Assembly: GCF_021183825.1 (NCBI RefSeq)
Contig: NZ_CP089211.1
Coordinates: 2,542,001 to 2,606,000 of the forward strand
Reading direction: 5' to 3'
Length of the DNA stretch: 64,000 nt
Source: Sinomicrobium kalidii
GTDB taxonomy: Bacteria > Bacteroidota > Bacteroidia > Flavobacteriales > Flavobacteriaceae
The position numbers and the translations under genes were made by a program. Shown in pieces: positions 43,619 to 53,117 of this stretch. How positions within the stretch are numbered: position 1 is the stretch's first letter; each line of letters starts with the position of its first letter. Below the pieces are notes generated by a model. It saw only the letters and a list, made by a program, of their open reading frames with translations. It made no database searches and was not told the DNA's origin.

Positions 43619-44587
43619 TTAGGGTTTTGTGTTTATTTTACTATTGATCTTATCAGCTTTGGCAACTAACTTTTTTGGTGCTTTAAACCGATAACCGATA
43701 AAGACCTGAAAAAAAGGAATACGGTCATTTACACGGGTTGAATGCTCTGTACTGTGATTTAAAAACAGGTAACTGTAATGGGCTCCCAGATAGATATTGG
43801 ACAGGTCATAAGTCAATGTGCCTTTAAGGTTTAATTCCGTTAAGAGTGACGTTGTTGATTTCTCGTTGGAATTTGAATAGTTCAAACCGATACCGGCTGA
43901 GATACCGGCCAATAGTAACAGGTTTTTTGCCGGCACCATATTGTAATAATAAGCAGGTGAAAGTGCTATGTCAAACAAATACATATCGTCGTTGAGCGAA
44001 TCCATATTGAGATCCAGCTTGGTGTAATAATATACAATTCCGGGAATGAAACTCCCGGCATTTTGCAGTTGTTTTTCATTTTGGGAAGCTATGGCCCTGA
44101 ATGAAAACTTATCGTTTAAAATATAAGATGTGGAACCACCGATTTTAAAGGATTTTATTTTCGGGTAATAGAGACTGTTATTTTCATATGCAATAAAAAA
44201 ACCTTTCTCCTGATACAGATCCAGGGTCTGCATCCATTTACCAAAATAAGTTCTCAGGTTCAGGCTGAATAATTTTGAATCGTTGTTGTCTTTATTCTCG
44301 GCGAGGAAATCCGGTGCGATGGAATAAGAGATTGAGATAGCCCTGAAAGATACCGAAGCACCGATACGGTCTTGTTTGTTGGGAATCAGTTTAACATCTC
44401 CGGAACTCTTGTCATTTAAATTAAAGGAATTTGAAGTGTTCACATAAAACAAACGCGCTGTTATTCTGTTGGGAAACGATTCGATGTAGTCATCCCTTTC
44501 GTCATAAATAATGGCTCCTGTAGTCTCCTGGGCATTCGTTGAAATGCTGAAAAAAAGAATAAAAAGGATTAAAGATGATGGTTTCAT
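43619..44587 (-). CDS. DUF4421 family protein, probable outer-membrane barrel
   Basis: The 322-residue protein has a signal peptide (ILFILFFSISTNAQ), then DDYIESFPNRITARLFYVNT, the DUF4421 start, and alternating amphipathic strands of a beta-barrel. The final strand FFQVFIGYRF is followed by a Lys-rich tail. No function is known. It overlaps the hemF stop by 4 bases and lies 3 bases before hemB, so it is translationally coupled within the heme operon, which suggests but does not prove a link to heme or iron handling. Confidence 0.75.
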   Translation of the reverse strand: MKPSSLILFILFFSISTNAQETTGAIIYDERDDYIESFPNRITARLFYVNTSNSFNLNDKSSGDVKLIPNKQDRIGASVSFRAISISYSIAPDFLAENKDNNDSKLFSLNLRTYFGKWMQTLDLYQEKGFFIAYENNSLYYPKIKSFKIGGSTSYILNDKFSFRAIASQNEKQLQNAGSFIPGIVYYYTKLDLNMDSLNDDMYLFDIALSPAYYYNMVPAKNLLLLAGISAGIGLNYSNSNEKSTTSLLTELNLKGTLTYDLSNIYLGAHYSYLFLNHSTEHSTRVNDRIPFFQVFIGYRFKAPKKLVAKADKINSKINTKP

Positions 44588-45486
44588 ACCCAGGATTTAG
44601 GTGCTTTGAGAACATGGAGTAATTTCTCTTCCTCACTCCCTTTTTCGGGATGATGGTCATATACCCATTGCACACGGGGCGGGAGGCTCATTAAAATGCT
44701 TTCTATGCGTCCGTTGGTCTTCAGGCCGAATAAGGTCCCTTTATCGTGTACAAGGTTGAACTCCACATACCTGCCCCGCCGGATTTCCTGCCAGTTACGG
44801 TGTTCTTCGGAGTACGGAAGATCTTTTCTTCGCAATACAATGGGAAGGTAAGCCTCCAGGAAACTGTTGCCCACTTCGGTAACAAAACCGTACCAGTCTT
44901 CCACAGCCATTTTTTCGGACGGTTTGCAGTAATCAAAAAAAAGACCGCCTACGCCGCGGGCTTCATTCCTGTGGGTATTCCAGAAATAATTGTCGCATTT
45001 CTTTTTGAAATCATTATAAAAGGAAGGGTCGTGTTTGTCACAGGCCGATTTACAGACCTGGTGAAAATGTCCGGCATCCTCATCGAAAAGGTAATAGGGC
45101 GTGAGGTCCTGTCCGCCGCCAAACCAGCAGTCGGCAACATTGCCGTCTTTGTCGTACATTTCAAAATACCGCCAGTTGGCATGTACAGTGGGGACAAAAG
45201 GGTTTCGGGGATGAAGCACAAGGCTTAGTCCGCAGGCGAAGAAATCGGCCCCTTCCACACCGAAATAGTTCTGCATGGTCTCCGGGAGTTTCCCGAAAAC
45301 CCGCGAAATATTCACTCCGCCCTTTTCAAAAACATCACCGTTTTCTATGACGCGTGTACGTCCGCCTCCGCCGCCGGGACGATCCCAGAGGTCTTCACGG
45401 AACTTTGCCTTGCCGTCTGCCTGTTCCAGTTGTGAGGTTATGGTGTCCTGCAATTCCTGTATGTAATGGAAAAATTTTTGTTTCAT
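44584..45486 (-). CDS. hemF: Oxygen-dependent coproporphyrinogen III oxidase
   Basis: The 300-residue enzyme carries out oxidative decarboxylation of coproporphyrinogen III using O2. It has the HemF signature FFACGLSLVLHPRNPFVPT, the GGGQDLTPYYLFDEDAGHF region (active-site His and Asp) and GGLFFDYCKPS. RYVEFNLVHDKGTLFGL is also typical. It implies aerobic heme synthesis; the O2-independent hemN is not in this window. Within the minus-strand heme operon. Confidence 0.97.
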   Translation of the reverse strand: MKQKFFHYIQELQDTITSQLEQADGKAKFREDLWDRPGGGGGRTRVIENGDVFEKGGVNISRVFGKLPETMQNYFGVEGADFFACGLSLVLHPRNPFVPTVHANWRYFEMYDKDGNVADCWFGGGQDLTPYYLFDEDAGHFHQVCKSACDKHDPSFYNDFKKKCDNYFWNTHRNEARGVGGLFFDYCKPSEKMAVEDWYGFVTEVGNSFLEAYLPIVLRRKDLPYSEEHRNWQEIRRGRYVEFNLVHDKGTLFGLKTNGRIESILMSLPPRVQWVYDHHPEKGSEEEKLLHVLKAPKSWV

Positions 45487-45613
45487 GCTTCATGTGTTTT
45501 GACAAAAGACCTGCTTATTTTTCGCAGGTGTTATATCACTAATGTGTTGATTTCTCGATCACGCCTGAGATGACCGCAACGGGACCACCGGGTTGAACAA
45601 AGCCGGAAACTTT

Positions 45614-46123
45614 TCACTCCGGGGCATCCTCTATATGGACCAATTTTCCAGAATGCATCCGGATGTCAGACACGTCGGTTATCTTTTTGCTTGAGGTCAT
45701 GGTTTCTTTTAACTCCTTGATGATTACGGCATCCGTAAACTCCGCTCCGGTATCAAGCCGTTTGGCGAACAATTCCCTTCCCACGGCATTGTTGTGGAGG
45801 TCCATATGCCTTGCAAGTTCGTGATTTGGTGCAAATTTTTCGTGCCAGTCCGTAATTTGTTTGGCCCAGGCGAGGGACTTTTCCGGATTTTTGTTCCATT
45901 TCATGGCTTCCCTGGCAAGGAAGACATTCCAGAGGGCATGGCGAAAAGCATTGGCCCTGCCGTTGCCCTTGTGTTTTTCCGGATACAGTTTACGGCATAT
46001 GTCCAGGCACTTTCCGGTGCCCTTTGCCGTAGGGATCAGCATAAGCGGGTGTCTGGCAAATAAGGCCAGGAGGCTTGTTATTTGCCGGAATTTCAGGTGT
46101 TTTATTAATTTCCATAACGACAT
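45614..46123 (-). CDS. DUF6973-like protein in the heme operon
   Basis: The 169-residue protein has NAFRHALWNVFLAREA and a distal MDLHNNAVGREL, with His, Trp and Glu/Asp residues placed like metal or catalytic ligands; these match what I recall of DUF6973. It has one hydrophobic N-terminal stretch. Function unknown. It lies between hemE and hemF on the same strand, so it is probably cotranscribed with the heme genes. Confidence 0.7.
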   Translation of the reverse strand: MSLWKLIKHLKFRQITSLLALFARHPLMLIPTAKGTGKCLDICRKLYPEKHKGNGRANAFRHALWNVFLAREAMKWNKNPEKSLAWAKQITDWHEKFAPNHELARHMDLHNNAVGRELFAKRLDTGAEFTDAVIIKELKETMTSSKKITDVSDIRMHSGKLVHIEDAPE

Positions 46124-46199
46124 TATCCTTGTTTTTTGAAACGGTAGAGGTTCGTTATGTGATTTTCACTTCCAGACGGGCAGGCATCTTTTGAGTTTA

Positions 46200-47225
46200 T
46201 TATTCCCTGTATTCCTTGACTGCATCAATAAATGCCCTGGCGTGATCTACCGGAATATTGGGCAATATGCCGTGCCCCAGGTTGGCGATGTAGCTGTCTT
46301 TTCCGAATTCGGAGATCATCTGGTGTACCATTTTTCTGATGGTAGCCGGGGGAGACAGTAATCGCGAAGGGTCGAAATTTCCCTGAAGGGTGATTTTCCC
46401 GCCGCTCAGGTAGCGTGCATTCCTTGCGGAACAGGTCCAGTCTACTCCCAGTGCACTTGCCTTGCTCCGGGCCATATCGTTCAGGGCAAACCAGCAGCCT
46501 TTTCCGAATACGATGACTTTGGTATACGGGGCGAGGGCTTCGACGATCTGGTTGATGTATTTCCAGGAAAATTCCTGGTAATCGACGGGCGACAGCATAC
46601 CTCCCCAGCTATCGAAAATCTGGACGGCATCGCAGCCGGCCTTTACTTTTTCGAGGAGGTAGGCTATGGTGGTATCGGTGATCTTTTGCAACAGGGTGTG
46701 GGCAGCTTCCGGTTGCGAAAAACAAAAGCCCTTGGCCATATCGAATGTTTTGGAGCCTTTTCCCTCCACTGCATAACAGAAAATGGTCCAGGGCGAACCG
46801 GCAAACCCGATAAGCGGCACTTCGTCGTTGAGTTCCTGTTTGGTGAGTTTTATGGCATCCATTACATAACCCAGGGTCTCATGAATGTCCGGTACCCTTG
46901 CTTTTTCCACATCTGCCGGGGTGCGTACAGGATTGGGTAACCAGGGACCTATATTTTCTTTCATTTCCACTTCAATGCCCATAGCTTGCGGAATGACCAG
47001 GATGTCAGAAAAGAGAATAGCCGCATCGGGTTTTACAATCCTGATGGGTTGTATGGTAATCTCTGCTGCAAGTTCGGGTGTTCGGCAACGGGTAAAAAAG
47101 TCATATTTGTCCCTCAAAGCGCGAAATTCGGGGAGGTACCTTCCCGCCTGGCGCATCATCCACACCGGTGGTCGTTCAACGGTTTCTCCGTTCAGGGCTC
47201 TCAGGAATAAGTCGTTCTTTATCAT
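46200..47225 (-). CDS. hemE: Uroporphyrinogen decarboxylase
   Basis: The 341-residue enzyme removes the four acetate carboxyls of uroporphyrinogen III. It starts with [17 protein letters not shown], the substrate-binding Arg loop, and has [16 protein letters not shown] and [12 protein letters not shown] (active-site Asp and Tyr). The end shows [16 protein letters not shown]. Gap to hemD is 14 bases. Confidence 0.98.
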   Translation of the reverse strand: MIKNDLFLRALNGETVERPPVWMMRQAGRYLPEFRALRDKYDFFTRCRTPELAAEITIQPIRIVKPDAAILFSDILVIPQAMGIEVEMKENIGPWLPNPVRTPADVEKARVPDIHETLGYVMDAIKLTKQELNDEVPLIGFAGSPWTIFCYAVEGKGSKTFDMAKGFCFSQPEAAHTLLQKITDTTIAYLLEKVKAGCDAVQIFDSWGGMLSPVDYQEFSWKYINQIVEALAPYTKVIVFGKGCWFALNDMARSKASALGVDWTCSARNARYLSGGKITLQGNFDPSRLLSPPATIRKMVHQMISEFGKDSYIANLGHGILPNIPVDHARAFIDAVKEYRE

Positions 47226-47239
47226 ATTTTGTATAAGCG

Positions 47240-47911
47240 TTATATTTTTTTAAAATATTTTGCGGCACGGGCTATGGTGCTTTCCACGTCGGGAATATTG
47301 GCAATGACAATATTTTCCGTCCGGTCTTTCAACGCATCGGCAGTTGTGGTGCCAATGCAAAAACAGACCTCCTGATCCAATGTGTTTTCTTTCAGATAGC
47401 TTCGGACCCCGGAGGGGCTGAAAAAGAGGATGCCTGTTACCGGTGTTTTTATTTTGTGCGGTGTAAGTCTGGTGGTATAGGCCTCTATTTCGTTGAAATC
47501 GACATGGTGTCTGGTAAGGGTATCCGGAAGGTCTCCTCTTCTGAGGTTACCGCAGAAAAATGTAAAACCGGGACCAGCATGTTTTTGAACGATTTCCGAG
47601 GCCAGTTCTTTTGCATAATCAGCTTGTACGGTAACGTTAAAGCCATGTTGTTCCAGCAGGGCACTGGTTTTTTTACCTACGCAGAAGCAATTTTTTTGTT
47701 TTAATACGGCACTGTCTTTATGTTGAAGGACACTTTTTACGGCATTGCGGCTTGTAAAAATAAGGTGGTCCTTAACCGCACTGAGATCCATCTCCTTGTA
47801 CCCGATTGTAATAAAATCGGCCTCTGTCATGCGAAAGCCGGCATGGAGTAAAAGTTCTCTTTGACGCGGGAGCAGTTTTTTGGTGGATAATATGCGGGGT
47901 ACGTCCTGCAT
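47240..47911 (-). CDS. hemD: Uroporphyrinogen-III synthase
   Basis: The 223-residue protein starts at ATG 47911, which overlaps the trkA stop as TAATG; the frame also opens 5 residues earlier. It has the two Rossmann-like lobes of HemD with weak sequence conservation: [56 protein letters not shown] and [12 protein letters not shown]. It closes hydroxymethylbilane into uroporphyrinogen III. Start/stop overlap implies translational coupling with trkA. Confidence 0.9.
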   Translation of the reverse strand: MQDVPRILSTKKLLPRQRELLLHAGFRMTEADFITIGYKEMDLSAVKDHLIFTSRNAVKSVLQHKDSAVLKQKNCFCVGKKTSALLEQHGFNVTVQADYAKELASEIVQKHAGPGFTFFCGNLRRGDLPDTLTRHHVDFNEIEAYTTRLTPHKIKTPVTGILFFSPSGVRSYLKENTLDQEVCFCIGTTTADALKDRTENIVIANIPDVESTIARAAKYFKKI

Positions 47912-48597
47912 TATTCGATAGAACAAAATTTGGCAATGTCCTTGTTAGCTCCGAAAACCACGAGGATATCATTCGCCTGCACCACAGTGTCCTTGTTTAC
48001 TGCTCCCAGCACCTTACCGAGGGATTGCCTCGTCCCGAAAAAGGAAGTCTTCGTTTCTTTTCGGATGATGGTAATGATGTTGAGGTTATATTCGTTCCGG
48101 AAATCGATCTCCTGGAGCGTTTTTCCTTCAAATTCAGACAGCGCCTGGATCTCGGAAACGGAGTGGTTGGGGTCCAGTTCGAAATTGTTGATCATGCTCT
48201 TCAGGTTGATCTTTTTGGCCAGGGCCTCGGCAAACTCCTGTTCCGGATGGACAATGGTTTTTATCCCCATGGCGTGCAGGACGGTATCGTGAATGGGCGA
48301 GAGGGACCGGCTTATGATTTTTGCATCGGTCAGTTTTTTGAGGATGGCGGTAGCGATAATGGTGGCCCCTTCGTTTTCTCCTATGGCAATGACGGCAATG
48401 TCCGCATTTTTTACAGGAACAGCTTCATAAGCCATCTCGTTAGTGGCATCCATGCATACCGTATGGGCAATGGTGTCCTTGAGACGGTCTACCTTCTCCA
48501 TTTTATTGTCTACACCGATGACCTCATTTCCCATTTCGGTAAGATATACGGCCAGAGATGACCCAAAGTTTCCCAGTCCGATGATGATGATTTTCAT
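47911..48597 (-). CDS. trkA: TrkA-type potassium uptake regulatory subunit
   Basis: The 228-residue protein has one RCK unit: a Rossmann domain with IGLGNFGSSLAVYL (NAD-binding GxGxxG) and a TrkA_C domain in the second half. It gates the TrkH/KtrB channel in response to NAD or ATP. This is the single-RCK form (KtrA-like) rather than the double form of E. coli TrkA. It sits directly after trkH and its stop overlaps the hemD start. Confidence 0.92.
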   Translation of the reverse strand: MKIIIIGLGNFGSSLAVYLTEMGNEVIGVDNKMEKVDRLKDTIAHTVCMDATNEMAYEAVPVKNADIAVIAIGENEGATIIATAILKKLTDAKIISRSLSPIHDTVLHAMGIKTIVHPEQEFAEALAKKINLKSMINNFELDPNHSVSEIQALSEFEGKTLQEIDFRNEYNLNIITIIRKETKTSFFGTRQSLGKVLGAVNKDTVVQANDILVVFGANKDIAKFCSIE

Positions 48598-48678
48598 TTC
48601 TTTTGTATTTAAGTCAGGAACCTGGTGGCTGAAGCCGGAAATTTTTTCTGACTTCGGACACGCTTCCCTCCGACTTTG

Positions 48679-50433
48679 TTAGTTTATTAAAATATTTTCT
48701 TCGGGGTACCTGTGGAAATTATGCTGAATTTGCCGCAGCATACCTATCAATAAATTGAGCAGGCCTATCCTGCCGAAGAACATTACAAAAATAATTACAT
48801 ACTTGCTGGGGTCGCTGAGTTCTCCCGTAATACCGAGCGACAATCCCACGGTGCTGTATGCCGAGAATATTTCAAAGGCCACTTGTATCAGTGAGAGGTC
48901 CTTTTCGAATATGAGCAACAGCAATATGGCATTTCCGATAACGATCAGGGAGATACAGATAATGGCAAACGCCCTTTTTATGGATTGGTTGTTGATTTTA
49001 CGTGTGCCGATCTCTATATGTGCCTTACCCCTGGCCATGGAAATAATGTTGAGCGTTGCCAGTGCAAAGGTACTGGTTTTTATCCCCCCTCCGGTAGAGG
49101 CGGGAGATGCCCCAATCCACATCAGCAGGATAATGAAGAGGATGACCGGCATGGTCAGGTCGGCAAAATCCACGGTATTGAAACCGGCAGTCCTTGTGGT
49201 CACGGACGTAAAACTCGCCGTGGTTATCTTGCCCCAGAGACTTTCATGATCTTTCAGTATGTTCCCTGTTTCTCCCAGGTAAATGAATATGGTACCGAAA
49301 AACAGCAGTACGGAAGTAGTGGCTATAACGATCTTGGAATTGAGCGTAAGTACCCTTACCGGCTGTACGAACTTCCGGTGGACAATGAGATTGAGCACCA
49401 GGCGCTTGAAATATTTTATGAAGTTAGAGACGATGCTGTATCCCAGTCCGCCGAAGATGATAAGATAGATGATAATCCACTGAAAAGTGTAGGAGTGGTT
49501 TATGTTGTTGTCGTAAAACCCTTCTGAGAGAATGGAAAAACCGGCATTGCAAAATGCAGAAATGGAGTGGAATATCGAAAAGAACAATTTGTTTTGAATG
49601 TCCGGGATGTCGTGAATGCTGTAATAGATAAAAACAGCACCAACCAATTCCAGTCCGAAGGTGAAGATAACTACTTCTACCGCCATTTTCAGAACATCGT
49701 TGAGGCGCTCGGTGCCCATAATGTCCTTGACGTTAAGGCCTTCCTGAAAAGAGGTTCCGCCTTTGAAGAAAAAGGCAAAGAAAGAGGTAAAAGTAAGCAT
49801 ACCGATACCTCCGAGTTGTATTATGGTAAGTATAATGGTCTGTCCCAGGAATGTAAAGTCCGTTGCCGTATCCATCACTATGAGGCCTGTTACACAAACC
49901 GCACTTGTAGAAGTGAAAAGGGCATCTATATAACGGATACCGTTGGTGGTGGCATTGGGGAGCATCAACAGAAAAGATCCTATGAGGGCAATAACGATGA
50001 AACTTCCTATAAACAGTATAAGAGGGTTGTGGTAAACGGTATACAGTTTCCGGAGCAAGTGGGTGAGCCTCAACAGGAAATACAGGATCAACCCAATGTC
50101 GATGAGGTAGGATATTTCCCTTATTTTGTGAATGCTGTTGAAATCACCTATCCAGAAAGTCGCCAGGGTAATGACTACGGTACTGATCAATACGATCAGG
50201 TTAGCCTTGTACATGCGGTTAATGGGAGCTTCTTTGGAGATATACAGCCTGGCAAAATTCAGGATGATCAGTGCAACGGCTATGCCCAGCAATACCAGCG
50301 ATTTGTTATAGATCAGGTGATAATCCGATTCATATCCGAAATCGAAGATCAAAAAGACAATGAGGATTACATCCGTAAAGCCATAGATCCTTGAAAGAGG
50401 GCTTTTGTAACTTTTTAAATTTTTTTTAGGCAT
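48679..50433 (-). CDS. trkH: TrkH/KtrB family potassium transporter
   Basis: The 584-residue membrane protein has the repeated membrane-pore-membrane units of the TrkH family. Selectivity-filter-like segments include TSTSAVCVTGLIVMD, SAFCNAGFS, TRTAGFNTVD and SAYSTVGLSLG, each with the central Gly. An N-terminal extension with several membrane helices (about 12-165) precedes them. With TrkA it takes up K+ across the inner membrane. Placed between hemC and trkA-hemD in an operon otherwise of heme genes. Confidence 0.92.
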   Translation of the reverse strand: MPKKNLKSYKSPLSRIYGFTDVILIVFLIFDFGYESDYHLIYNKSLVLLGIAVALIILNFARLYISKEAPINRMYKANLIVLISTVVITLATFWIGDFNSIHKIREISYLIDIGLILYFLLRLTHLLRKLYTVYHNPLILFIGSFIVIALIGSFLLMLPNATTNGIRYIDALFTSTSAVCVTGLIVMDTATDFTFLGQTIILTIIQLGGIGMLTFTSFFAFFFKGGTSFQEGLNVKDIMGTERLNDVLKMAVEVVIFTFGLELVGAVFIYYSIHDIPDIQNKLFFSIFHSISAFCNAGFSILSEGFYDNNINHSYTFQWIIIYLIIFGGLGYSIVSNFIKYFKRLVLNLIVHRKFVQPVRVLTLNSKIVIATTSVLLFFGTIFIYLGETGNILKDHESLWGKITTASFTSVTTRTAGFNTVDFADLTMPVILFIILLMWIGASPASTGGGIKTSTFALATLNIISMARGKAHIEIGTRKINNQSIKRAFAIICISLIVIGNAILLLLIFEKDLSLIQVAFEIFSAYSTVGLSLGITGELSDPSKYVIIFVMFFGRIGLLNLLIGMLRQIQHNFHRYPEENILIN

Positions 50434-50599
50434 CCTTTATCCGAAATATTTTCCGCTCTTCTCCCTAATCATCGGGATATGAGTGGCAAACAAGCGTGGT
50501 GCAAATTTCATAATAAATTATAACAAACTAAAAATCTTGAAGCGGTTTTTGAAAAAATAAAAGGGGTGTACATCAATTAATGTCGTGAAGGTACTGTTT

Positions 50600-51541
50600 T
50601 TAGGGGGTTATGTCACCTTTGGCTCTTATATTGTCCATAACTTCTCTTCCCCCGTTGTCCAGAATTTCCCGGGCACATACCCTGCCGAGGTCGTGGTGGT
50701 CATGCAAGGGGGCTTCGCGTTTGACGGAAAACTTCCGGCGTCCGTCCGGGGACAGGAGGATACCCTTAAGGGATACGGTCTTTCCGTCGATTGCAGCTAT
50801 GGCACCTATCGGGGCGGTACATCCGCCTTCGAGTACCCTGAGGAACTGGCGTTCTATATATGTACATATTTCTGTTTCCCGGTGATTCAGTTGCGCGAGG
50901 CATTCCCGGCAATACGTGTCTTTTTCCATGGCTACGGCCACCATGGCACCCTGAGCAGGGGCCGGGATCATCCAGTCCAGCGGCGTGCAGTGTGCGGGGT
51001 CTATGCCGGTGCCTTCAAAAGGAGAGATCCGTTCCAGTCCGGCAGCAGCAAAGATGGCCCCCTGCCAGTTGTTGTCCCGTAATTTTCGCATACGGGTATT
51101 GACATTGCCCCGTAAGTTTTCAACGTTGTGGCCGGGATAGCGATATAGCCATTGTGCTTTGCGGCGAAGGCTTCCCGTGGCTACCGTACCCTTGTTTTCC
51201 AGGAAAGAAAGGTCGCCTTTGTGTACCAGGATGTCTGCAGTATTCGCCCGTTGGAGTACGGCAGCCTGTACGATACTTTCGGGTAATGTGGTGGGCACAT
51301 CTTTCATGCTGTGCACTGCGACGTCTATTTGTCCCCGTATCATGGCCACGTCAAGCGTTTTGGTAAATATCCCCGTAATACCGAGCTCATATAACGGTTT
51401 GTCCAGGATAAGATCGCCATCCGATTTGACCGGGACAATTGCAGTACGGCATCCCAGTTTTTCAAGCCCGTCCCTGACCTTTTTGGCCTGCCAAAGCGCA
51501 AGCTCACTGTCTCGGGTTCCTATTCTTATGGTTTTTTCCAT
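50600..51541 (-). CDS. hemC: Porphobilinogen deaminase (hydroxymethylbilane synthase)
   Basis: The 313-residue enzyme polymerises four porphobilinogens on a dipyrromethane cofactor. It has IRIGTRDSELALWQAKKVR at the start, HSMKDVPTTLPE (active-site loop) and the cofactor Cys in LRVLEGGCTAPIGA. Follows hemA by 66 bases. Confidence 0.98.
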   Translation of the reverse strand: MEKTIRIGTRDSELALWQAKKVRDGLEKLGCRTAIVPVKSDGDLILDKPLYELGITGIFTKTLDVAMIRGQIDVAVHSMKDVPTTLPESIVQAAVLQRANTADILVHKGDLSFLENKGTVATGSLRRKAQWLYRYPGHNVENLRGNVNTRMRKLRDNNWQGAIFAAAGLERISPFEGTGIDPAHCTPLDWMIPAPAQGAMVAVAMEKDTYCRECLAQLNHRETEICTYIERQFLRVLEGGCTAPIGAIAAIDGKTVSLKGILLSPDGRRKFSVKREAPLHDHHDLGRVCAREILDNGGREVMDNIRAKGDITP

Positions 51542-51607
51542 GCACTTGGTTTTAGCCGTTTTTTTCCCGGGGAAAGGTGGTTTTTACGTTACCTGTACTT
51601 TCGGTAA

Positions 51608-52918
51608 TCACGTCTGTTCACGGTGGACGGAAGTCCCGGAGGATTTTCGGTTTTCGGATATTGCCCCGTTGAGGTCATCCAGTTGAAAAACCTTCTGGAT
51701 CAGTTCCAGGCTTTCATCGGCCGAAGCATTGTTTTCCTTGAGGTGATTGGCAAAATGTGTAGTGATTTTTTGTATGATACGGTCGCCTATGATCTCTGCC
51801 TGTTTGTCATTGAAATCATCGATCTTTTTGCGCTGAAAATCCACTTCGGCATCCTTGAGGGTTTTCAGTTTCTTTTTCAGGGCTTTTATGGTAGGTGCGA
51901 ATTTCCTGGTGCCGAGCCATTCCATAAAATCGGTTTTTATTTCGTCTATGATGGCTTCAGCTTCGGGAATGAATGCTTTTCTGCGTTCAAGCGTCTGGTC
52001 TGTCATCTGCGAAAGGTAATCCAAATGAACCAGGGTGACATTCTCCATACCTGAAATGCTGCTGTCTGCATTTTTGGGAACGGAGAGGTCGAGGATAAGC
52101 AATTCTTTTCCCTCGAGGATAAGGCTTCCCGGGACGGTGGGCGACTGGGCGCCCGTAGCGACAATGAGGATGTCGCATTTTTCAATTTCCGAAGCGAGTT
52201 CGCCGTGGTCTTTTACCGTAAGGTTGAATTTTCCCGCTATCTTTTCGGCTTTGCCCTTGGTCCTGTTGATGAGGGTAATGTGATCGTTTCCCGTATGTTT
52301 TATAAGGTTCTCGCAGGTGTTCCGGCCTATTTTACCGGTTCCGAAAAGGAGAATGTTTTTTTCCGATACGTTTTTTACATTGTTGAGAATGTACTGTACC
52401 GACGCAAAAGAAACGGAAGTAGCACCCGAAGAAAGGTCGGTTTCGTTTTTAATGCGTTTGCTGGCCTGTATGACAGAGTTGCACAGGCGTTCCAGAAAGG
52501 CATGGGCCATTCCCGCTTTCCTGGAGTGCGTAAAGCTCTTTTTTATCTGGGCAATAATTTCAAAATCGCCCAGGATCTGGCTGTCAAGGCCGGTCCCCAC
52601 GCGATACATATGGGTCACTGCCTCATTACTTTTATAGACATAGGCCACTTCCTGAAACTCCTCCACACTACCGTTGGAATTGTCGCAAAGTAATTTTATG
52701 AGCTGAAAGGGATGTTGTGCAAAACCGTATATTTCCGTACGGTTGCATGTGGAAATTACAAGTATTTCATCAATGCCTTCTTTGCCGGCCTGACGGAGCA
52801 AAGCTTTTTTTCGCTCTTCGCCAAGGCTGAATTTACCTCTTATCTCCTCGTCTGCTTTTTTGTAGCTCAGTCCTACAACGTAAAAATATTTTCCCCTGTT
52901 AAGGTTGTAATTTTCCAT
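51608..52918 (-). CDS. hemA: Glutamyl-tRNA reductase
   Basis: The 436-residue enzyme starts C5-pathway heme synthesis by reducing glutamyl-tRNA to glutamate-1-semialdehyde. The catalytic Cys is in ISTCNRTEIYGF, the NADPH domain contains LLFGTGKIGRNTCENL, and a helical dimerisation domain follows. The next enzyme, HemL, is not encoded in this window. A TACTTTTG box (52941-52948, minus strand) is a possible -7 element. First gene of the minus-strand heme operon. Confidence 0.97.
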   Translation of the reverse strand: MENYNLNRGKYFYVVGLSYKKADEEIRGKFSLGEERKKALLRQAGKEGIDEILVISTCNRTEIYGFAQHPFQLIKLLCDNSNGSVEEFQEVAYVYKSNEAVTHMYRVGTGLDSQILGDFEIIAQIKKSFTHSRKAGMAHAFLERLCNSVIQASKRIKNETDLSSGATSVSFASVQYILNNVKNVSEKNILLFGTGKIGRNTCENLIKHTGNDHITLINRTKGKAEKIAGKFNLTVKDHGELASEIEKCDILIVATGAQSPTVPGSLILEGKELLILDLSVPKNADSSISGMENVTLVHLDYLSQMTDQTLERRKAFIPEAEAIIDEIKTDFMEWLGTRKFAPTIKALKKKLKTLKDAEVDFQRKKIDDFNDKQAEIIGDRIIQKITTHFANHLKENNASADESLELIQKVFQLDDLNGAISENRKSSGTSVHREQT

Positions 52919-53043
52919 TAGGTAACATCTAAAATCGCAACAAAAGTAAAATTCAGCCGGATAAAAAAATAACGCTCAAAGGACTTTTTATGCCGCTGCA
53001 GGAAATTTTTCCCGTTTTGAAGGGGTTTATTGCCGAAATGCGT

Positions 53044-53051
53044 TAAATTTG
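53044..53051 (+). promoter_or_regulatory. -7 box upstream of the AraC-type regulator
   Basis: TAAATTTG matches TAnnTTTG. A TTTG at 53016-53019 is 24 bases upstream, slightly too far for a normal -33 element. The region is a divergent promoter with hemA. Confidence 0.45.
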
Positions 53052-53117
53052 TAGTAAAATCAATGGTTTTAAAAATATCAGTTTAGAATAATTCTAAATA
53101 AATAAGTGAATTTGATC

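Noticed and set aside
49567..50394. Long open frame antisense to trkH (275 codons)
   Set aside because: Very hydrophilic composition rich in Gln, Tyr and Glu, as expected from the complement of membrane-protein codons.
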